20,500 nt of DNA, taken from contig JAJYXA010000182.1 in NCBI GenBank assembly GCA_021791235.1, forward strand, positions 1 to 20,500, in the 5' to 3' direction. Below are positions 1 through 7,512 of this stretch, piece after piece. The stretch's first letter is position 1; each line of letters begins with the position of its first letter. The notes under the pieces were generated by a model. The model had not been told where the DNA came from and ran no database searches. It worked only from the letters and a program-made list of their open reading frames with translations. The position numbers and the translations under genes were made by a program. The DNA comes from Pseudomonadota bacterium (lineage in GTDB: Bacteria; Pseudomonadota; Gammaproteobacteria; Burkholderiales; Thiobacillaceae).

Positions 1-2
1 CG

Positions 3-263
3 GCGCTCAAGACAGTCAGAAAAGCCCGTGGCCTCAGCCAGGAAGCTTTCTCGGACGTGTCGAGCCGCACGTACATGAGTTCGCTCGAACGTGGCCTGAA
101 AAGCCCGACCCTGAGCAAGGTCGCCGAACTGTGCGAGGTCATGGACGTGCATCCGCTCACGCTGCTGACGCTGGCCTATGGCGGCGACAGCAAGGGTGTG
201 AGCGAAGTCATCGAGCGCGTGCGGCGCGAGCTGGCCGCTATCCAGGCCCGGAGGGGCAAATAG
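3..263 (+). CDS. XRE-family HTH transcriptional regulator, 5' end cut by window edge
   Basis: The reading frame is open from the left edge and ends at TAG 261-263. The visible protein (86 residues) begins inside a helix-turn-helix of the XRE/Cro-C1 type: the segments RGLSQEAFSDVSS and YMSSLERGLKSPTLSKVAEL match helices 2-4 of that fold. The region MDVHPLTLLTLAY is the usual end of the domain. A short charged tail (ERVRRELAAIQARRGK) follows. Only the first helix or so should be missing, so this is probably a single-domain repressor of about 95-100 residues. A GTG at 57 is open but would start in mid-domain, so it is not the real start. It converges on the DUF2958 gene. Small XRE regulators are common in the accessory zones of conjugative elements; its target cannot be told from here. 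Confidence 0.85.
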   Translation, partial: ALKTVRKARGLSQEAFSDVSSRTYMSSLERGLKSPTLSKVAELCEVMDVHPLTLLTLAYGGDSKGVSEVIERVRRELAAIQARRGK

Positions 264-272
264 GCCAGAAAG

Positions 273-296
273 GGGCGCTTCCCAGCGGCAGCGCCC
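273..296 (-). terminator. hairpin between the convergent XRE and DUF2958 genes
   Basis: Arms GGGCGCT (273-279) and AGCGCCC (290-296) pair perfectly over 7 bp around a 10-nt loop. On the minus strand a short CTTT tract follows, which suits a modest terminator for the DUF2958 gene ending at 306. On the plus strand there is no U tract. Confidence 0.5.
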
Positions 297-305
297 GCAT
301 GACGG

Positions 306-650
306 CTACGTCACGATGCGTCCCGCAAGCCGCGCTTCGCGCGCATAGGCACTGATCATCTTCGTCGCAATGAAGTGCAGGTCCCGCTCGATTGGAAGGC
401 CAAGTCGGCCACGCACCGGTTGCAGCTCGGCCAGGCTCACATAGCCCAGTTCCGGGAAGCCTTGTCCCAAATCGCACAGCCCGAATGCATGGTCGTGGTC
501 ATGCGGTTCGATCTCGGTGAGCAGCCAGGTCGCAGCCGCGTCAGGTGTGAACAACTTGACCACGGGCGGTGGGTCGAAGTCGTCGTTGTCGAGGGATCGC
601 CGGCCGTTGACCAGCAACTGCGCGCGCAGTGTTTCGGTGATGAGGTTCAT
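306..650 (-). CDS. DUF2958 domain protein
   Basis: A 114-residue protein whose whole length matches the DUF2958 pattern I know from plasmids and integrative elements: an MNLITETLRAQLL start, then PPVVKLFTPDAAATWLLTEIE, a central FGLCDLGQGFPELGYVSLAEL block and a C-terminal RDLHFIATKMISAYA block. The frame stays open further upstream, to 797. I chose the ATG at 648-650 because AAGGAG lies 8 nt before it and because homology starts there. No catalytic motif, signal peptide or membrane segment is visible. The function of the family is unknown. Its genes usually travel with DUF736, DUF932, ParB-like and RadC-like genes, and the same set recurs on the far side of the arsenic cargo here. That makes it a backbone marker rather than an arsenic gene. 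Confidence 0.88.
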   Translation of the reverse strand: MNLITETLRAQLLVNGRRSLDNDDFDPPPVVKLFTPDAAATWLLTEIEPHDHDHAFGLCDLGQGFPELGYVSLAELQPVRGRLGLPIERDLHFIATKMISAYAREARLAGRIVT

Positions 651-1208
651 GATCGTAACTCCTTGAATCGACGCTCCCGATTGGAGCGCTGCGATCCGGG
701 CGCACGCGTAAAGCGCGGCCGTCATACCCCCACCTCGGTTGGTGCGGGCAGGGGGTTGACGGGCGTGCGGCGTGCGCCAAGCTGCGCTGCTATCCATTCG
801 GTGATGCGGCCACGCCTTGCAGGCGTGGTGTCGTCATGAAGTACTGGGACGCTGCAGTAAACAGCGGCCTATGCACCAGGCCAGATTCGATGGCACGTGA
901 CGTCTTTCAGACCGATCAGGTTCAGCCTATTCGGCAAATTGTGAGGGGTGCCAAGCGCAAAGCGGCGGGGATGTTCAACGTTAGACTTGGAGCCTGCTTC
1001 AAGATATCAGGGCGCTCGCCAAATGGCTCAAGCCAAACGGCGGCAATTTTACGACCGTTTTAGGCAATGTTGAACTGGCGCTATAGGCCCGTTTCTGCCG
1101 TTGGTGTCGGCGAACCCAATGACTGCTCTGTGACTGCTGAACAGATGGATGCTGTGATCGGTTGAATCCGCAGCTTCTGACCGGTCGATCGCGGATCAGC
1201 AACGCCGA
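651..1208. other. intergenic stretch left of the arsM remnant
   Basis: I recognise no gene here. The part next to DUF2958 (651-830) is its leader. A 7-bp hairpin CCACGCC/GGCGTGG lies at 810-828 without a U tract. Frames beyond 830 are short and resemble nothing I know. At 1086-1102 and 1116-1127 there are two short motifs that recur, in the other order, at 2408-2424 and 2366-2377. This stretch probably contains the left junction of the arsenic cargo and the breakpoint that removed the front of arsM. Confidence 0.5.
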
Positions 1209-1529
1209 ATGTCCGATTCAGACTTCCGCGTGCTCAAGGCGGGGGGGCGGCTGGCAATCTCTGATGTGGTCGCGACCGTTGAACTGCCCGAGGAAATGCG
1301 CAACGACGCAGGGCTCATTTCCGGATGCATGGGCAATGCCTCGCTTATCGTGGATCTGGATGAGATGATGCGCGCCGCCGGTTTCGAGCAGATCCGTATC
1401 CAGCCGAAAGATGAGTCGAAGGAATTCATCAACGACTGGGCGCCGGGGCAGAACGTCACCGACTTCGTCGTCTCTGCTACGATTGAAGCAGTCAAGCCGG
1501 GTGCCTGTTGTGGCGGCTGTTCTTGCTAA
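1209..1529 (+). pseudogene. arsM: arsM remnant: C-terminal part of As(III) S-adenosylmethionine methyltransferase
   Basis: The 106 codons encode only the back of an ArsM-type methyltransferase. They start inside the stretch normally reading FRVLKPGGRLAISDVVA and run through GCMGNAS, the AAGFEQIRI strand and PKDESKEFINDWAPG to SATIEAVKPG. Full-length bacterial ArsM has about 270-290 residues. The missing front holds the SAM-binding GxGxG motif, the N-terminal cysteine and the NCV cysteine. One substrate-binding cysteine (residue 40 of the fragment) remains. Upstream codons in the same frame back to the TGA at 1155-1157 show no homology, so this is a 5' truncation and not a frameshift. It cannot methylate arsenic. 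The tail CCGGCSC is intact. An ATG exists at 1209, but no convincing ribosome site precedes it. Confidence 0.85.
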
Positions 1530-1589
1530 GTCATTCCGAAGCATTGCTCGCGGCAGTGGCCGTCTATCAAGAGTTTCGAGGAGAGTGAG

Positions 1590-2081
1590 ATGAAGCCGAT
1601 GCCGATCGTGTGGAAGCGCCTCGTTAAGGGCGGCGAGACTTGCACCCGTTGCGGGGATACCGGTCGCGAACTCGAAGCGGCGGTGGCCAAACTCGCGGCC
1701 GCGCTGCGACCGCTGGGAATCGAGCCCGTGCTCGAAACGCAGGAAATCGACGAAGCAGCGTTCAAGGCCAATACCTCGGAGTCCAACCGCGTGTGGATCG
1801 CGGGCAAACCCATCGAGGAGTGGCTCGGCGCTGATGTTGGCATGAGCCGCTGCTGCTCGGTGTGCGGCGACTCGGATTGCCGAACGCTCGAAGTCGGTGG
1901 GCGCACTTACGAGACGATCCCGGAGGAACAGTTCATCAAAGCCGGGTTGATGGCGGCCAGTCAGATGATCGCGTCGGCATCGTCGTCGGACAGGGGAGCA
2001 ACATCCTGCTGCAGCAGTACCTCGGGAACGGCGCCGTGCCCGCCAACTTCGGAGCAAGCCAAGGGCGGTTGCTGCGGCTGA
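1590..2081 (+). CDS. DUF2703 cysteine-rich protein of arsenic islands
   Basis: A 163-residue protein with the DUF2703 layout: an N-terminal IVWKRLV strand, CTRC (C18, C21), a long helix ELEAAVAKLAAALRPLGIEP, the block VWIAGKPIEEWLGA, then C88-C89, C92 and C97, and a YETIPEEQFIKAGL segment. A flexible Ser/Thr-rich tail adds C140-C141, C150 and a terminal C161-C162. The pattern suggests a thioredoxin-like or metal-binding fold, and the paired cysteines could hold As(III); both are inference. GAGGAGAGTGAG stands just before the ATG. It starts 60 nt after the arsM remnant on the same strand, an old operon partner. The family often sits next to arsM or other ars genes, but its reaction is not established. 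It looks complete although its neighbour is broken. Confidence 0.8.
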   Translation: MKPMPIVWKRLVKGGETCTRCGDTGRELEAAVAKLAAALRPLGIEPVLETQEIDEAAFKANTSESNRVWIAGKPIEEWLGADVGMSRCCSVCGDSDCRTLEVGGRTYETIPEEQFIKAGLMAASQMIASASSSDRGATSCCSSTSGTAPCPPTSEQAKGGCCG

Positions 2082-2572
2082 TCAGCCTGGCAGCGTACAT
2101 ACTGTACTGAACACTATCCCGGGTTCAGCAGGCAGTCAGAACGTCCTGAAGAAAATATGAATCGCCCCGGTGAATCGCTCCACCTTTCCTTGACACTCTG
2201 GAGCGTCCGCTTTGGCCGAGTTGCACGCGTAGACCTCGGCAGGTTTCAGTGTGGAGTAGTCAGTCGAATGGCTGCTCTGTGGCATTCACGAGGGACGGCT
2301 TCTGGCCGGGAGTACGCGTACGGTATCTTGCTCCAAAGCGGCTGCTCAAGAATGACCGTCGTGGTCCAATGACTGCTATGCGGTGACATCGTCCAATAGG
2401 CGCTCCCGGCCGGTTTTTGCCGTTCAAAATCCAATAAAGCCCCTCGAATAGGCGTCCGCAGTTCATCATATTGCCGCCACTCGGCGTAGCGGAATTCGTT
2501 CGACCTGAGCGAGAAAACACCGGGACGCAGCACCAGCTGCACGATCTCTAGGCGGAGAGGCAGGCGGCTCCC

Positions 2573-2602
2573 TTGAATCCCACAGGTCACCAGCTATGGT
2601 GA
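2573..2602 (+). promoter_or_regulatory. candidate aioBA promoter with overlapping inverted repeat
   Basis: TTGAAT (2573-2578) and TATGGT (2595-2600) are spaced 16 nt apart, each matching four of six consensus sigma-70 positions. A small dyad TCACC (2587-2591) / GGTGA (2598-2602) covers the -10 box, a position where a regulator could act. I looked for a sigma-54 GGCAC-N5-TTGC site, common at aioBA promoters elsewhere, and did not find a good one. The position, about 100 nt before aioB, is reasonable, but the call rests on weak matches. Confidence 0.3.
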
Positions 2603-2605
2603 GTG

Positions 2606-2663
2606 AATGCCCTGATTGGTACATGGTCTTCGGCTTCACGCAGCCCAGTCCAAGCAGGGCATT
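2606..2663. repeat. 9-bp inverted repeat in the aioB leader
   Basis: AATGCCCTG (2606-2614) and CAGGGCATT (2655-2663) are exact reverse complements separated by 40 nt, ending 34 nt before the aioB ATG. They could form a long-loop hairpin in the leader or be paired half-sites for a regulator. Confidence 0.5.
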
Positions 2664-2697
2664 GTCTGTGCGATCAATCAATAAAACAGGAGAAGAC

Positions 2698-3216
2698 ATG
2701 TCTGAACCCATTTCACGTCGAGATTTTCTGAAGATCAGCGGAAGCGTCGCAGCGGGTGCCGGTGCTGCGGTGGCGGGCGTCGCCACGGCCGACGCCAAGC
2801 CAGTGGACGTCGGACGTGCCACGCTGCCCTATCCGATGAAGCCAGTGGCCCGAATGCGCGATCTCCGGGTCAATCAGCCGGTCAGCTTCAGTTATCCCGA
2901 TGCCTCCTCGCCCTGCGCCATCGTCAAGATGGGTCATGCGGTGCCGGGCGGCGTGGGTCCCGACAAGGACATCGTCGCCTACAGCACGCTTTGCACCCAC
3001 ATGGGCTGCCCGACAGCCTATGACACGGCGAGCCGGACTTTCCGCTGTCCCTGTCACTTCAGCACCTTCGACGCGGAGATGGCGGGCCAAATGGTGTGTG
3101 GTCAGGCGACGGAAAACCTGCCCCAGGTCGTCCTGCAATACAACGCCAAGGACGGCTCACTCACGGCCGTGGCCGTGGAAGGCCTGATCTACGGTCGGCA
3201 AGCCAACATCATCTGA
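2698..3216 (+). CDS. aioB: arsenite oxidase small subunit, Rieske [2Fe-2S] protein
   Basis: AioB carries electrons from the molybdenum subunit towards a periplasmic acceptor. The 172-residue protein opens with a Tat signal (SRRDFLK at 6-12, then an Ala/Gly-rich segment to about 33), so the complex is exported folded. The Rieske domain follows: C99-T-H101-M-G-C104 and C117-P-C-H120. C99, H101, C117 and H120 bind the cluster, and C104 with C119 can form the stabilising disulfide that some alphaproteobacterial AioB lack. An upstream in-frame ATG at 2596 would put about 34 odd residues before the Tat motif. The ATG at 2698 has AGGAGA 5 nt ahead and fits the family length. aioA follows after 9 nt, so they form one operon. 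No aioX/S/R regulators are nearby. Confidence 0.97.
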   Translation: MSEPISRRDFLKISGSVAAGAGAAVAGVATADAKPVDVGRATLPYPMKPVARMRDLRVNQPVSFSYPDASSPCAIVKMGHAVPGGVGPDKDIVAYSTLCTHMGCPTAYDTASRTFRCPCHFSTFDAEMAGQMVCGQATENLPQVVLQYNAKDGSLTAVAVEGLIYGRQANII

Positions 3217-3225
3217 GGAGACGCC

Positions 3226-5709
3226 ATGAGCACGAAAAAAGACCGCGTGGCGTTGCCACCCGTCAATGCACAAAAGACCAACATGACCTGTCATTTCTGC
3301 ATCGTGGGCTGCGGCTACCACGTGTACAAATGGCCGGAAAACCAGGAAGGCGGTCGCGCGCCCAACCAGAATGCCCTGGGGCTGGACTACCGCAAGCAAC
3401 TGCCCCCGTTCGCAACGACGCTCACGCCGGCCATGACCAACATGATCGCCGACCGGGACGGCCACCGGTACAACATCATGATCGTTCCGGACAAGGCTTG
3501 CGTGGTGAACCAGGGGCTGTCGTCGACCCGCGGCGGCAAGATGGCCTCCTACATGTACCAGCCCGAAGGGCTGACCAAGGAACGGCTGGCCTATCCGCGC
3601 CTCTACACCGGCGACCAGTGGCTCGACACCACCTGGGAGAAGGCGCTGGCCCTCTATGCCGGCGTGCATAAGAAAATCCTCGACAAGGAAGGCCCCGGTG
3701 GACTCGGCTTCAACTGCTTCGACCATGGCGGCGCCGGCGGCGGGTTCGAGAATACCTGGGGCACCGGCAAGCTGATGTTCACGGCGCTGAAGACGCCTCT
3801 CGTGCGCATCCACAACCGTCCAGCCTACAACTCGGAATGCCATGCCACGCGCGACATGGGCATCGGCGAGCTCAACAACGCCTACGAGGACAGCGAGATC
3901 GCGGACTGCATCGTCTCGGTGGGCGCCAACCAGTACGAGACCCAGACCAACTACTTCCTTGCGCACCTCCTGCCCAACATGCAGGGCTCGACCCAGGACA
4001 AGAAGAAGAAATTCTTCGGCAGCGAGCCGCAACCCGACACCCGCATCATTTTCATCGATCCGCGGCGCACGCCCACCATCACCATCCTGGAAACTGCGGT
4101 GGGCAAGGACCGGCTGCTGCATCTGGAACTGGAGCCCGGCACGGACATCGCCCTGTTCAACGGCGTGTTCACCTACGTGGTGGAGCAGGGCTGGGTCGAC
4201 AAGGATTTCATCGCCCAGCACACCAATGGCTTCGATGACGCCGTGAAGGCCAACCGCCTGAGCCTGGAGGAAACCAGCCGCATCACCGGCGTACCGGTGG
4301 ACAAGCTCAAGCAGTATGCCGAGTGGGCCTACAAGCCCAAGGTACCCGGCGTGATGAAGCGCACCTGCCACACCTACGAGAAAGGCATCATCTGGGGCAA
4401 CGACAACTACCTGATCCAGTCCGCGCTGCTGGACTTGGTGATCGCCACCCACAATGTGGGCCGGCGCGGCACCGGATGCGTGCGCATGGGCGGGCATCAG
4501 GAGGGTTACACCCGTCCGCCTTACCCCGGCGACAAGATGATCTTCGTGGACAAGGAGATCATCGACGGCAAGGGCCGCACGCTCACCTTCTGGGGTTGCA
4601 ACAGCTTCCAGACCACGCTGAATGCGGAAGCCTATCGCAATGCCGTCCTGCGTCGTTCCGAGATCGTCAAGGAGGCCATGCGCAAGGCGCGCGGTGCCGA
4701 TACCCCGCAGATGGTGGACGCAATCGTGGATGCGGTGATGAACAAGGGCGGGCTGTTCGTGACCCTGATCGACCTTTACCCGACCATGATCATGGATGCG
4801 GCGCACGTGGCGCTGCCGGCGGCGCACCCGGGAGAGATCAATCTGACCTCCATGAACGGCGAACGGCGTCTGCGTTTGTCCGAAAAGTTCATGGATGCAC
4901 CGGGCGTGGCCAAGGCGGATTCCCTGATCGCCGCCGACATCGCCAACACCATCAAGCGCCTGTATGAGCAGGAAGGCAATGCCACCATGGCAGCCCGTTT
5001 CTCGGGCTTCGACTGGAAAACGGAAGAGGATGCCTTCAACGATGGCTTCCGCCGCGCCGGACAGCCTGGGGCAGGCCCCATCGACAGTCAGGGTGGACCG
5101 ACCGGCAACCTCGCCACCTATGAGCGACTGCGCAAGGCCGGCAATAACGGCGTCCAGTTGCCGATCAAGGAGTACAAGGACGGCAAGTTGGTCGGCACTG
5201 AAATGCTCTACACCGACAACAAGTTCAGCACCGCGGACGGCAAGGCCAAATTCCTGCCATCCCCGTGGCCGGGTCTGCCGCAACCGGTGGCGGCGCAGAA
5301 GGCGAAGTATCGTTTCTACATCAACCAGGGGCGGCTCAACGAGGTGTGGCAGACCGGCTACCACAACAAATATGATCCGCACGTGAAGGACCGCTACCCC
5401 ATGGCCGTCATCGAGCTCAACCCGCAGGATGCCCAAGAGATGGGCGTCGAGCCGGGCGATATCGTCGAGTTGTACAACGACTACGGCGCCACTTATGCCA
5501 TGGCCTATCCGGACGCAGCGATCAAGCGCAGCCACACCTTCATGCAGTTCGGATGGTTCAACGGCATCGCCGGGGACGTGGTGACCGACTGGACCGACCG
5601 CCATTTCATACCGTATTACAAGGGCACCTGGGCGGACATCCGCAAGATCGGCGGCGGCGATCATTTCCGCGCGGGAACGTCGTTCAAGTCGCGCCGTTAT
5701 CAGACCTGA
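3226..5709 (+). CDS. aioA: arsenite oxidase large molybdopterin subunit
   Basis: AioA oxidises As(III) to As(V) at a bis-MGD molybdenum centre in the periplasm. The 827 residues match the usual length of about 825. C22-x2-C25-x3-C29 bind the [3Fe-4S] cluster, and serines at 99-100 stand where related DMSO-reductase-family enzymes have a fourth cysteine. The arsenite pocket known from the Alcaligenes faecalis enzyme (His195, Glu203, Arg419, His423) is present here one residue later: H196, E204, R420, H424. There is no signal peptide, as expected, since the subunit is carried out by the Tat signal of AioB. GAGGAG precedes the ATG. A terminator follows directly. No c-type cytochrome or molybdenum cofactor gene is linked, so these must be encoded elsewhere. 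It appears intact, with no sign of decay. Confidence 0.98.
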   Translation: MSTKKDRVALPPVNAQKTNMTCHFCIVGCGYHVYKWPENQEGGRAPNQNALGLDYRKQLPPFATTLTPAMTNMIADRDGHRYNIMIVPDKACVVNQGLSSTRGGKMASYMYQPEGLTKERLAYPRLYTGDQWLDTTWEKALALYAGVHKKILDKEGPGGLGFNCFDHGGAGGGFENTWGTGKLMFTALKTPLVRIHNRPAYNSECHATRDMGIGELNNAYEDSEIADCIVSVGANQYETQTNYFLAHLLPNMQGSTQDKKKKFFGSEPQPDTRIIFIDPRRTPTITILETAVGKDRLLHLELEPGTDIALFNGVFTYVVEQGWVDKDFIAQHTNGFDDAVKANRLSLEETSRITGVPVDKLKQYAEWAYKPKVPGVMKRTCHTYEKGIIWGNDNYLIQSALLDLVIATHNVGRRGTGCVRMGGHQEGYTRPPYPGDKMIFVDKEIIDGKGRTLTFWGCNSFQTTLNAEAYRNAVLRRSEIVKEAMRKARGADTPQMVDAIVDAVMNKGGLFVTLIDLYPTMIMDAAHVALPAAHPGEINLTSMNGERRLRLSEKFMDAPGVAKADSLIAADIANTIKRLYEQEGNATMAARFSGFDWKTEEDAFNDGFRRAGQPGAGPIDSQGGPTGNLATYERLRKAGNNGVQLPIKEYKDGKLVGTEMLYTDNKFSTADGKAKFLPSPWPGLPQPVAAQKAKYRFYINQGRLNEVWQTGYHNKYDPHVKDRYPMAVIELNPQDAQEMGVEPGDIVELYNDYGATYAMAYPDAAIKRSHTFMQFGWFNGIAGDVVTDWTDRHFIPYYKGTWADIRKIGGGDHFRAGTSFKSRRYQT

Positions 5710-5754
5710 GCATAAGGATCCGATGGTTGGCGCAAGCCCTCCTTGTCCATAACT

Positions 5755-5780
5755 GGCCACCTGCGGGTGGCCTTGTTGTT
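5755..5780 (+). terminator. intrinsic terminator of aioBA
   Basis: GGCCACC (5755-5761), loop TGCG, GGTGGCC (5766-5772), then TTGTTGTT. The 7-bp stem is perfect and lies 46 nt after the aioA stop. Confidence 0.8.
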
Positions 5781-5805
5781 ACCCGCTTGCGAAGCGCGTC
5801 CTTCC

Positions 5806-6399
5806 TCAGCCTCTGGCGTCTTCTGCTGCGCCGAACAACAGCGCCAGCATGGCCTCACGTTCCTCCGGGCTGGGTAACGAAGCTGATTCCGACGCCAGTA
5901 CAGCGCTGTTCCGGTGGGGGTGAAAGGAAGGGGTGGCAGCCCAATCAACGCGGCCCTCTGCATCAAACGTCAACAGGGCGTAGGCTTCGTTGACCACCGT
6001 GTCAGGCTCACCGTGTGCCAGGCGCACGTACCATTCAGCCAGTCGCAGGGTCTTGCCGGCAAACTGCGGCGTCGCTCCCTCACCGCGAACCAGTGCCACG
6101 TACAAACGGTGTGGCAGGGGCTGAATCGCACCGTGTTCGTCGGTCAGAAAAACAGAGGACGCATGATGCGCCGAAGGAACGGGCTGCGCAGCCTGTCGCC
6201 TGCGGTATTCGAGCAGCCGAGCATCGACTACCGTCAGCATCTCGTCGTAGGCTTCGCGGGCTGATTCGTCGCGCGCCTCGTCGCGCCGCAGGATCAGGTC
6301 TTCGCGCAGTTCGTCCAGCGCAGCCTGCACTCCCTCGAGCAGGCTGCGCGCATGGGCGAAGGCGTGCTTCGTCTGTTGCAGCATGGTTTGTTTCGGCAT
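5806..6399 (-). CDS. hypothetical protein, 197 residues, helical N-terminal half
   Basis: I do not recognise this protein. The start at 6397-6399 is chosen because GAGG lies about 8 nt upstream; the frame is open to 6468, but the extra part looks like leader. Residues 5-70 are rich in Leu, Ala, Arg and acidic residues and should be long helices, perhaps a coiled coil (HARSLLEGVQAALDELREDL). A Pro/Ala/His-rich linker (71-82) leads to a second domain with LPHRLYVALVRGEG, AEWYVRLAHGEPDTVVNEAY and FHPHRNS. There is no signal peptide, membrane segment or cysteine apart from the overall soluble look. It is transcribed towards aioA and ends 34 nt past the aioBA terminator. It lies 177 nt downstream of the SufB-like gene on the same strand, so it may be the last gene of that unit. 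Confidence 0.65.
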   Translation of the reverse strand: MPKQTMLQQTKHAFAHARSLLEGVQAALDELREDLILRRDEARDESAREAYDEMLTVVDARLLEYRRRQAAQPVPSAHHASSVFLTDEHGAIQPLPHRLYVALVRGEGATPQFAGKTLRLAEWYVRLAHGEPDTVVNEAYALLTFDAEGRVDWAATPSFHPHRNSAVLASESASLPSPEEREAMLALLFGAAEDARG

Positions 6400-6576
6400 G
6401 GCATGACCTCGACATTGATTTGCTTTTTCCAGCCCGACTCGGGCCGGGCCCATTCTGGTCGGACTCACGCGCTGAATACCACGAGCAGCGCGGTGTTATG
6501 CCTTCGCAACCCGAGCCAGGCGCATGGCCGGCGGCCATATTGGCAAAGGGAGACGGCGCCATGGGGGACGTCCGGG

Positions 6577-7512
6577 TCAGCCCAGTAGCCCCAGGATGAT
6601 GCGATCCACAGCCTCATCAGGCGCCAGTCCGCGCGCCATCAGGGCATCGAGTTGACGCTCGTCCACCGCGCCGATGGCGGCCTCGTGGGTGACCTTGGCC
6701 TGGGGGTGGGTGACCTTCACCTCCGGCACGGCAGAAGCCACCGCGTTGCCGCGCACGATCTCCAGGCAGTCGACGTGGCCGCGCACACCGGCTGCGTTGC
6801 CGTAGGTCGCGCCGACGATATGGGCGCGTGCCTCGTCCTCCACCGCCACGCGGCTTTTCACCAGTCCCCGGGCGCCGGAGCCGTTCAGATGGACGCGCTC
6901 ACTGATGTTGATCCGGTCGGCGGCATGGCCATAGACCTTGCTGGTGAGTTCGGCGCTCGCATCCGCGCCAACCTCGACGTCGTAATCGACATCGAGCTTG
7001 CCGACCAGTCCCTGCACGAGGCTGAAGTCAGCCCGGTAGTGCGCCCGCTCGCCCACCTTCACCTTCGCCCGCGGCACGACCTCGATGCCGCCGGAGAGAC
7101 CATGGTAATGCACCTCGTTGTACATCAGGCGCGCGCCTGGCCCGAGCTCGATGCGGGCGTCCATCGCATGGCGCGCCTGGTCCGGAAACATGAACAGGCA
7201 GTGCGACCAGAAGGTGGCCTGCGCGTTGTCTTCCAGCATCACGTCGAGATCGACGTTCTGCACGCCGAAGCGCTCGAACAAGCCGAAGCACAGGTGCACC
7301 GGCTGGGCGATGATGCGACCTTGCTCGACCACGATCCGGGCATGCACGCCCTTCGCGTCCGCATGGGCTTCGACGCGGACGCCGGAAACGGATTGCTGGC
7401 TCAGAAGATCGTGCCCGTACGCCACCACGTGTGCGGTGTCGGGGGCGAGAATCAGCCCCGGATCCTCGCCGATCTGACGAAAGGCCTGGTAGAGCGGTTC
7501 GAGATCAGCCAT
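6577..7512 (-). CDS. SufB/SufD-like Fe-S cluster scaffold protein, stand-alone short form
   Basis: The 311-residue protein has the right-handed beta-helix style of SufB/SufD, but at about two thirds of their usual length (420-495). The C-terminal core keeps the features that define the assembly site in SufB: C249 in GHVDCLEIVRG and E277 in KVTHEAAIG. Their 28-residue spacing nearly equals the Cys405-Glu434 spacing of the E. coli protein. The ending DEAVDRIILGLLG is typical of the family. The start at 7510-7512 overlaps the SufC-like stop by 8 nt, a sign of translational coupling. Such two-gene SufC-SufB sets resemble the minimal systems described in anaerobes and archaea; no SufA, S, E or second scaffold is linked. 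Forming an ATP-driven scaffold with the partner is strongly suggested. Which protein receives the cluster is unknown; adjacent AioBA is a guess. Confidence 0.88.
   Translation of the reverse strand: MADLEPLYQAFRQIGEDPGLILAPDTAHVVAYGHDLLSQQSVSGVRVEAHADAKGVHARIVVEQGRIIAQPVHLCFGLFERFGVQNVDLDVMLEDNAQATFWSHCLFMFPDQARHAMDARIELGPGARLMYNEVHYHGLSGGIEVVPRAKVKVGERAHYRADFSLVQGLVGKLDVDYDVEVGADASAELTSKVYGHAADRINISERVHLNGSGARGLVKSRVAVEDEARAHIVGATYGNAAGVRGHVDCLEIVRGNAVASAVPEVKVTHPQAKVTHEAAIGAVDERQLDALMARGLAPDEAVDRIILGLLG

Larger units (their letters stand above)
2082..2697. other. intergenic stretch before aioB
   Basis: No gene is supported in these 616 nt. At 2158-2203 the DNA begins TGAATCGCCCCGG and continues with a GACACTCTGGAG block, reminiscent of an IS3-family terminal repeat, but no second end or transposase is present. 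At 2366-2377 and 2408-2424 lie the partners of the motifs at 1116 and 1086. The last 130 nt probably hold the aioBA promoter (see the separate entries). Confidence 0.45.

Noticed and set aside
1012..1083. Frame reading ALAKWLKPNGGNFTTVLGNVELAL before a stop
   Set aside because: It looks faintly protein-like but is too short, has no start site and matches no family I can name.
1218..2057. 279-codon minus-strand frame across arsM remnant and DUF2703
   Set aside because: Spans two plus-strand coding regions with real homology; Arg/His-rich composition of a shadow frame.
2590..2697. Sigma-54 promoter for aioBA
   Set aside because: The nearest candidate, around TGGTACATGGTCTTC, lacks the correct GC at -12 and the right spacing.
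3157..5760. 867-codon open frame on the minus strand opposite aioA
   Set aside because: It mirrors aioA codon for codon, is rich in Val/Gly/His as expected of an antisense reading of a GC-rich gene, and aioA on the other strand has every active-site residue.
6524..6538. Palindrome ATGGCC-GGC-GGCCAT after the SufB-like gene
   Set aside because: Stem of only 6 bp and no U tract on either side, so not called a terminator.
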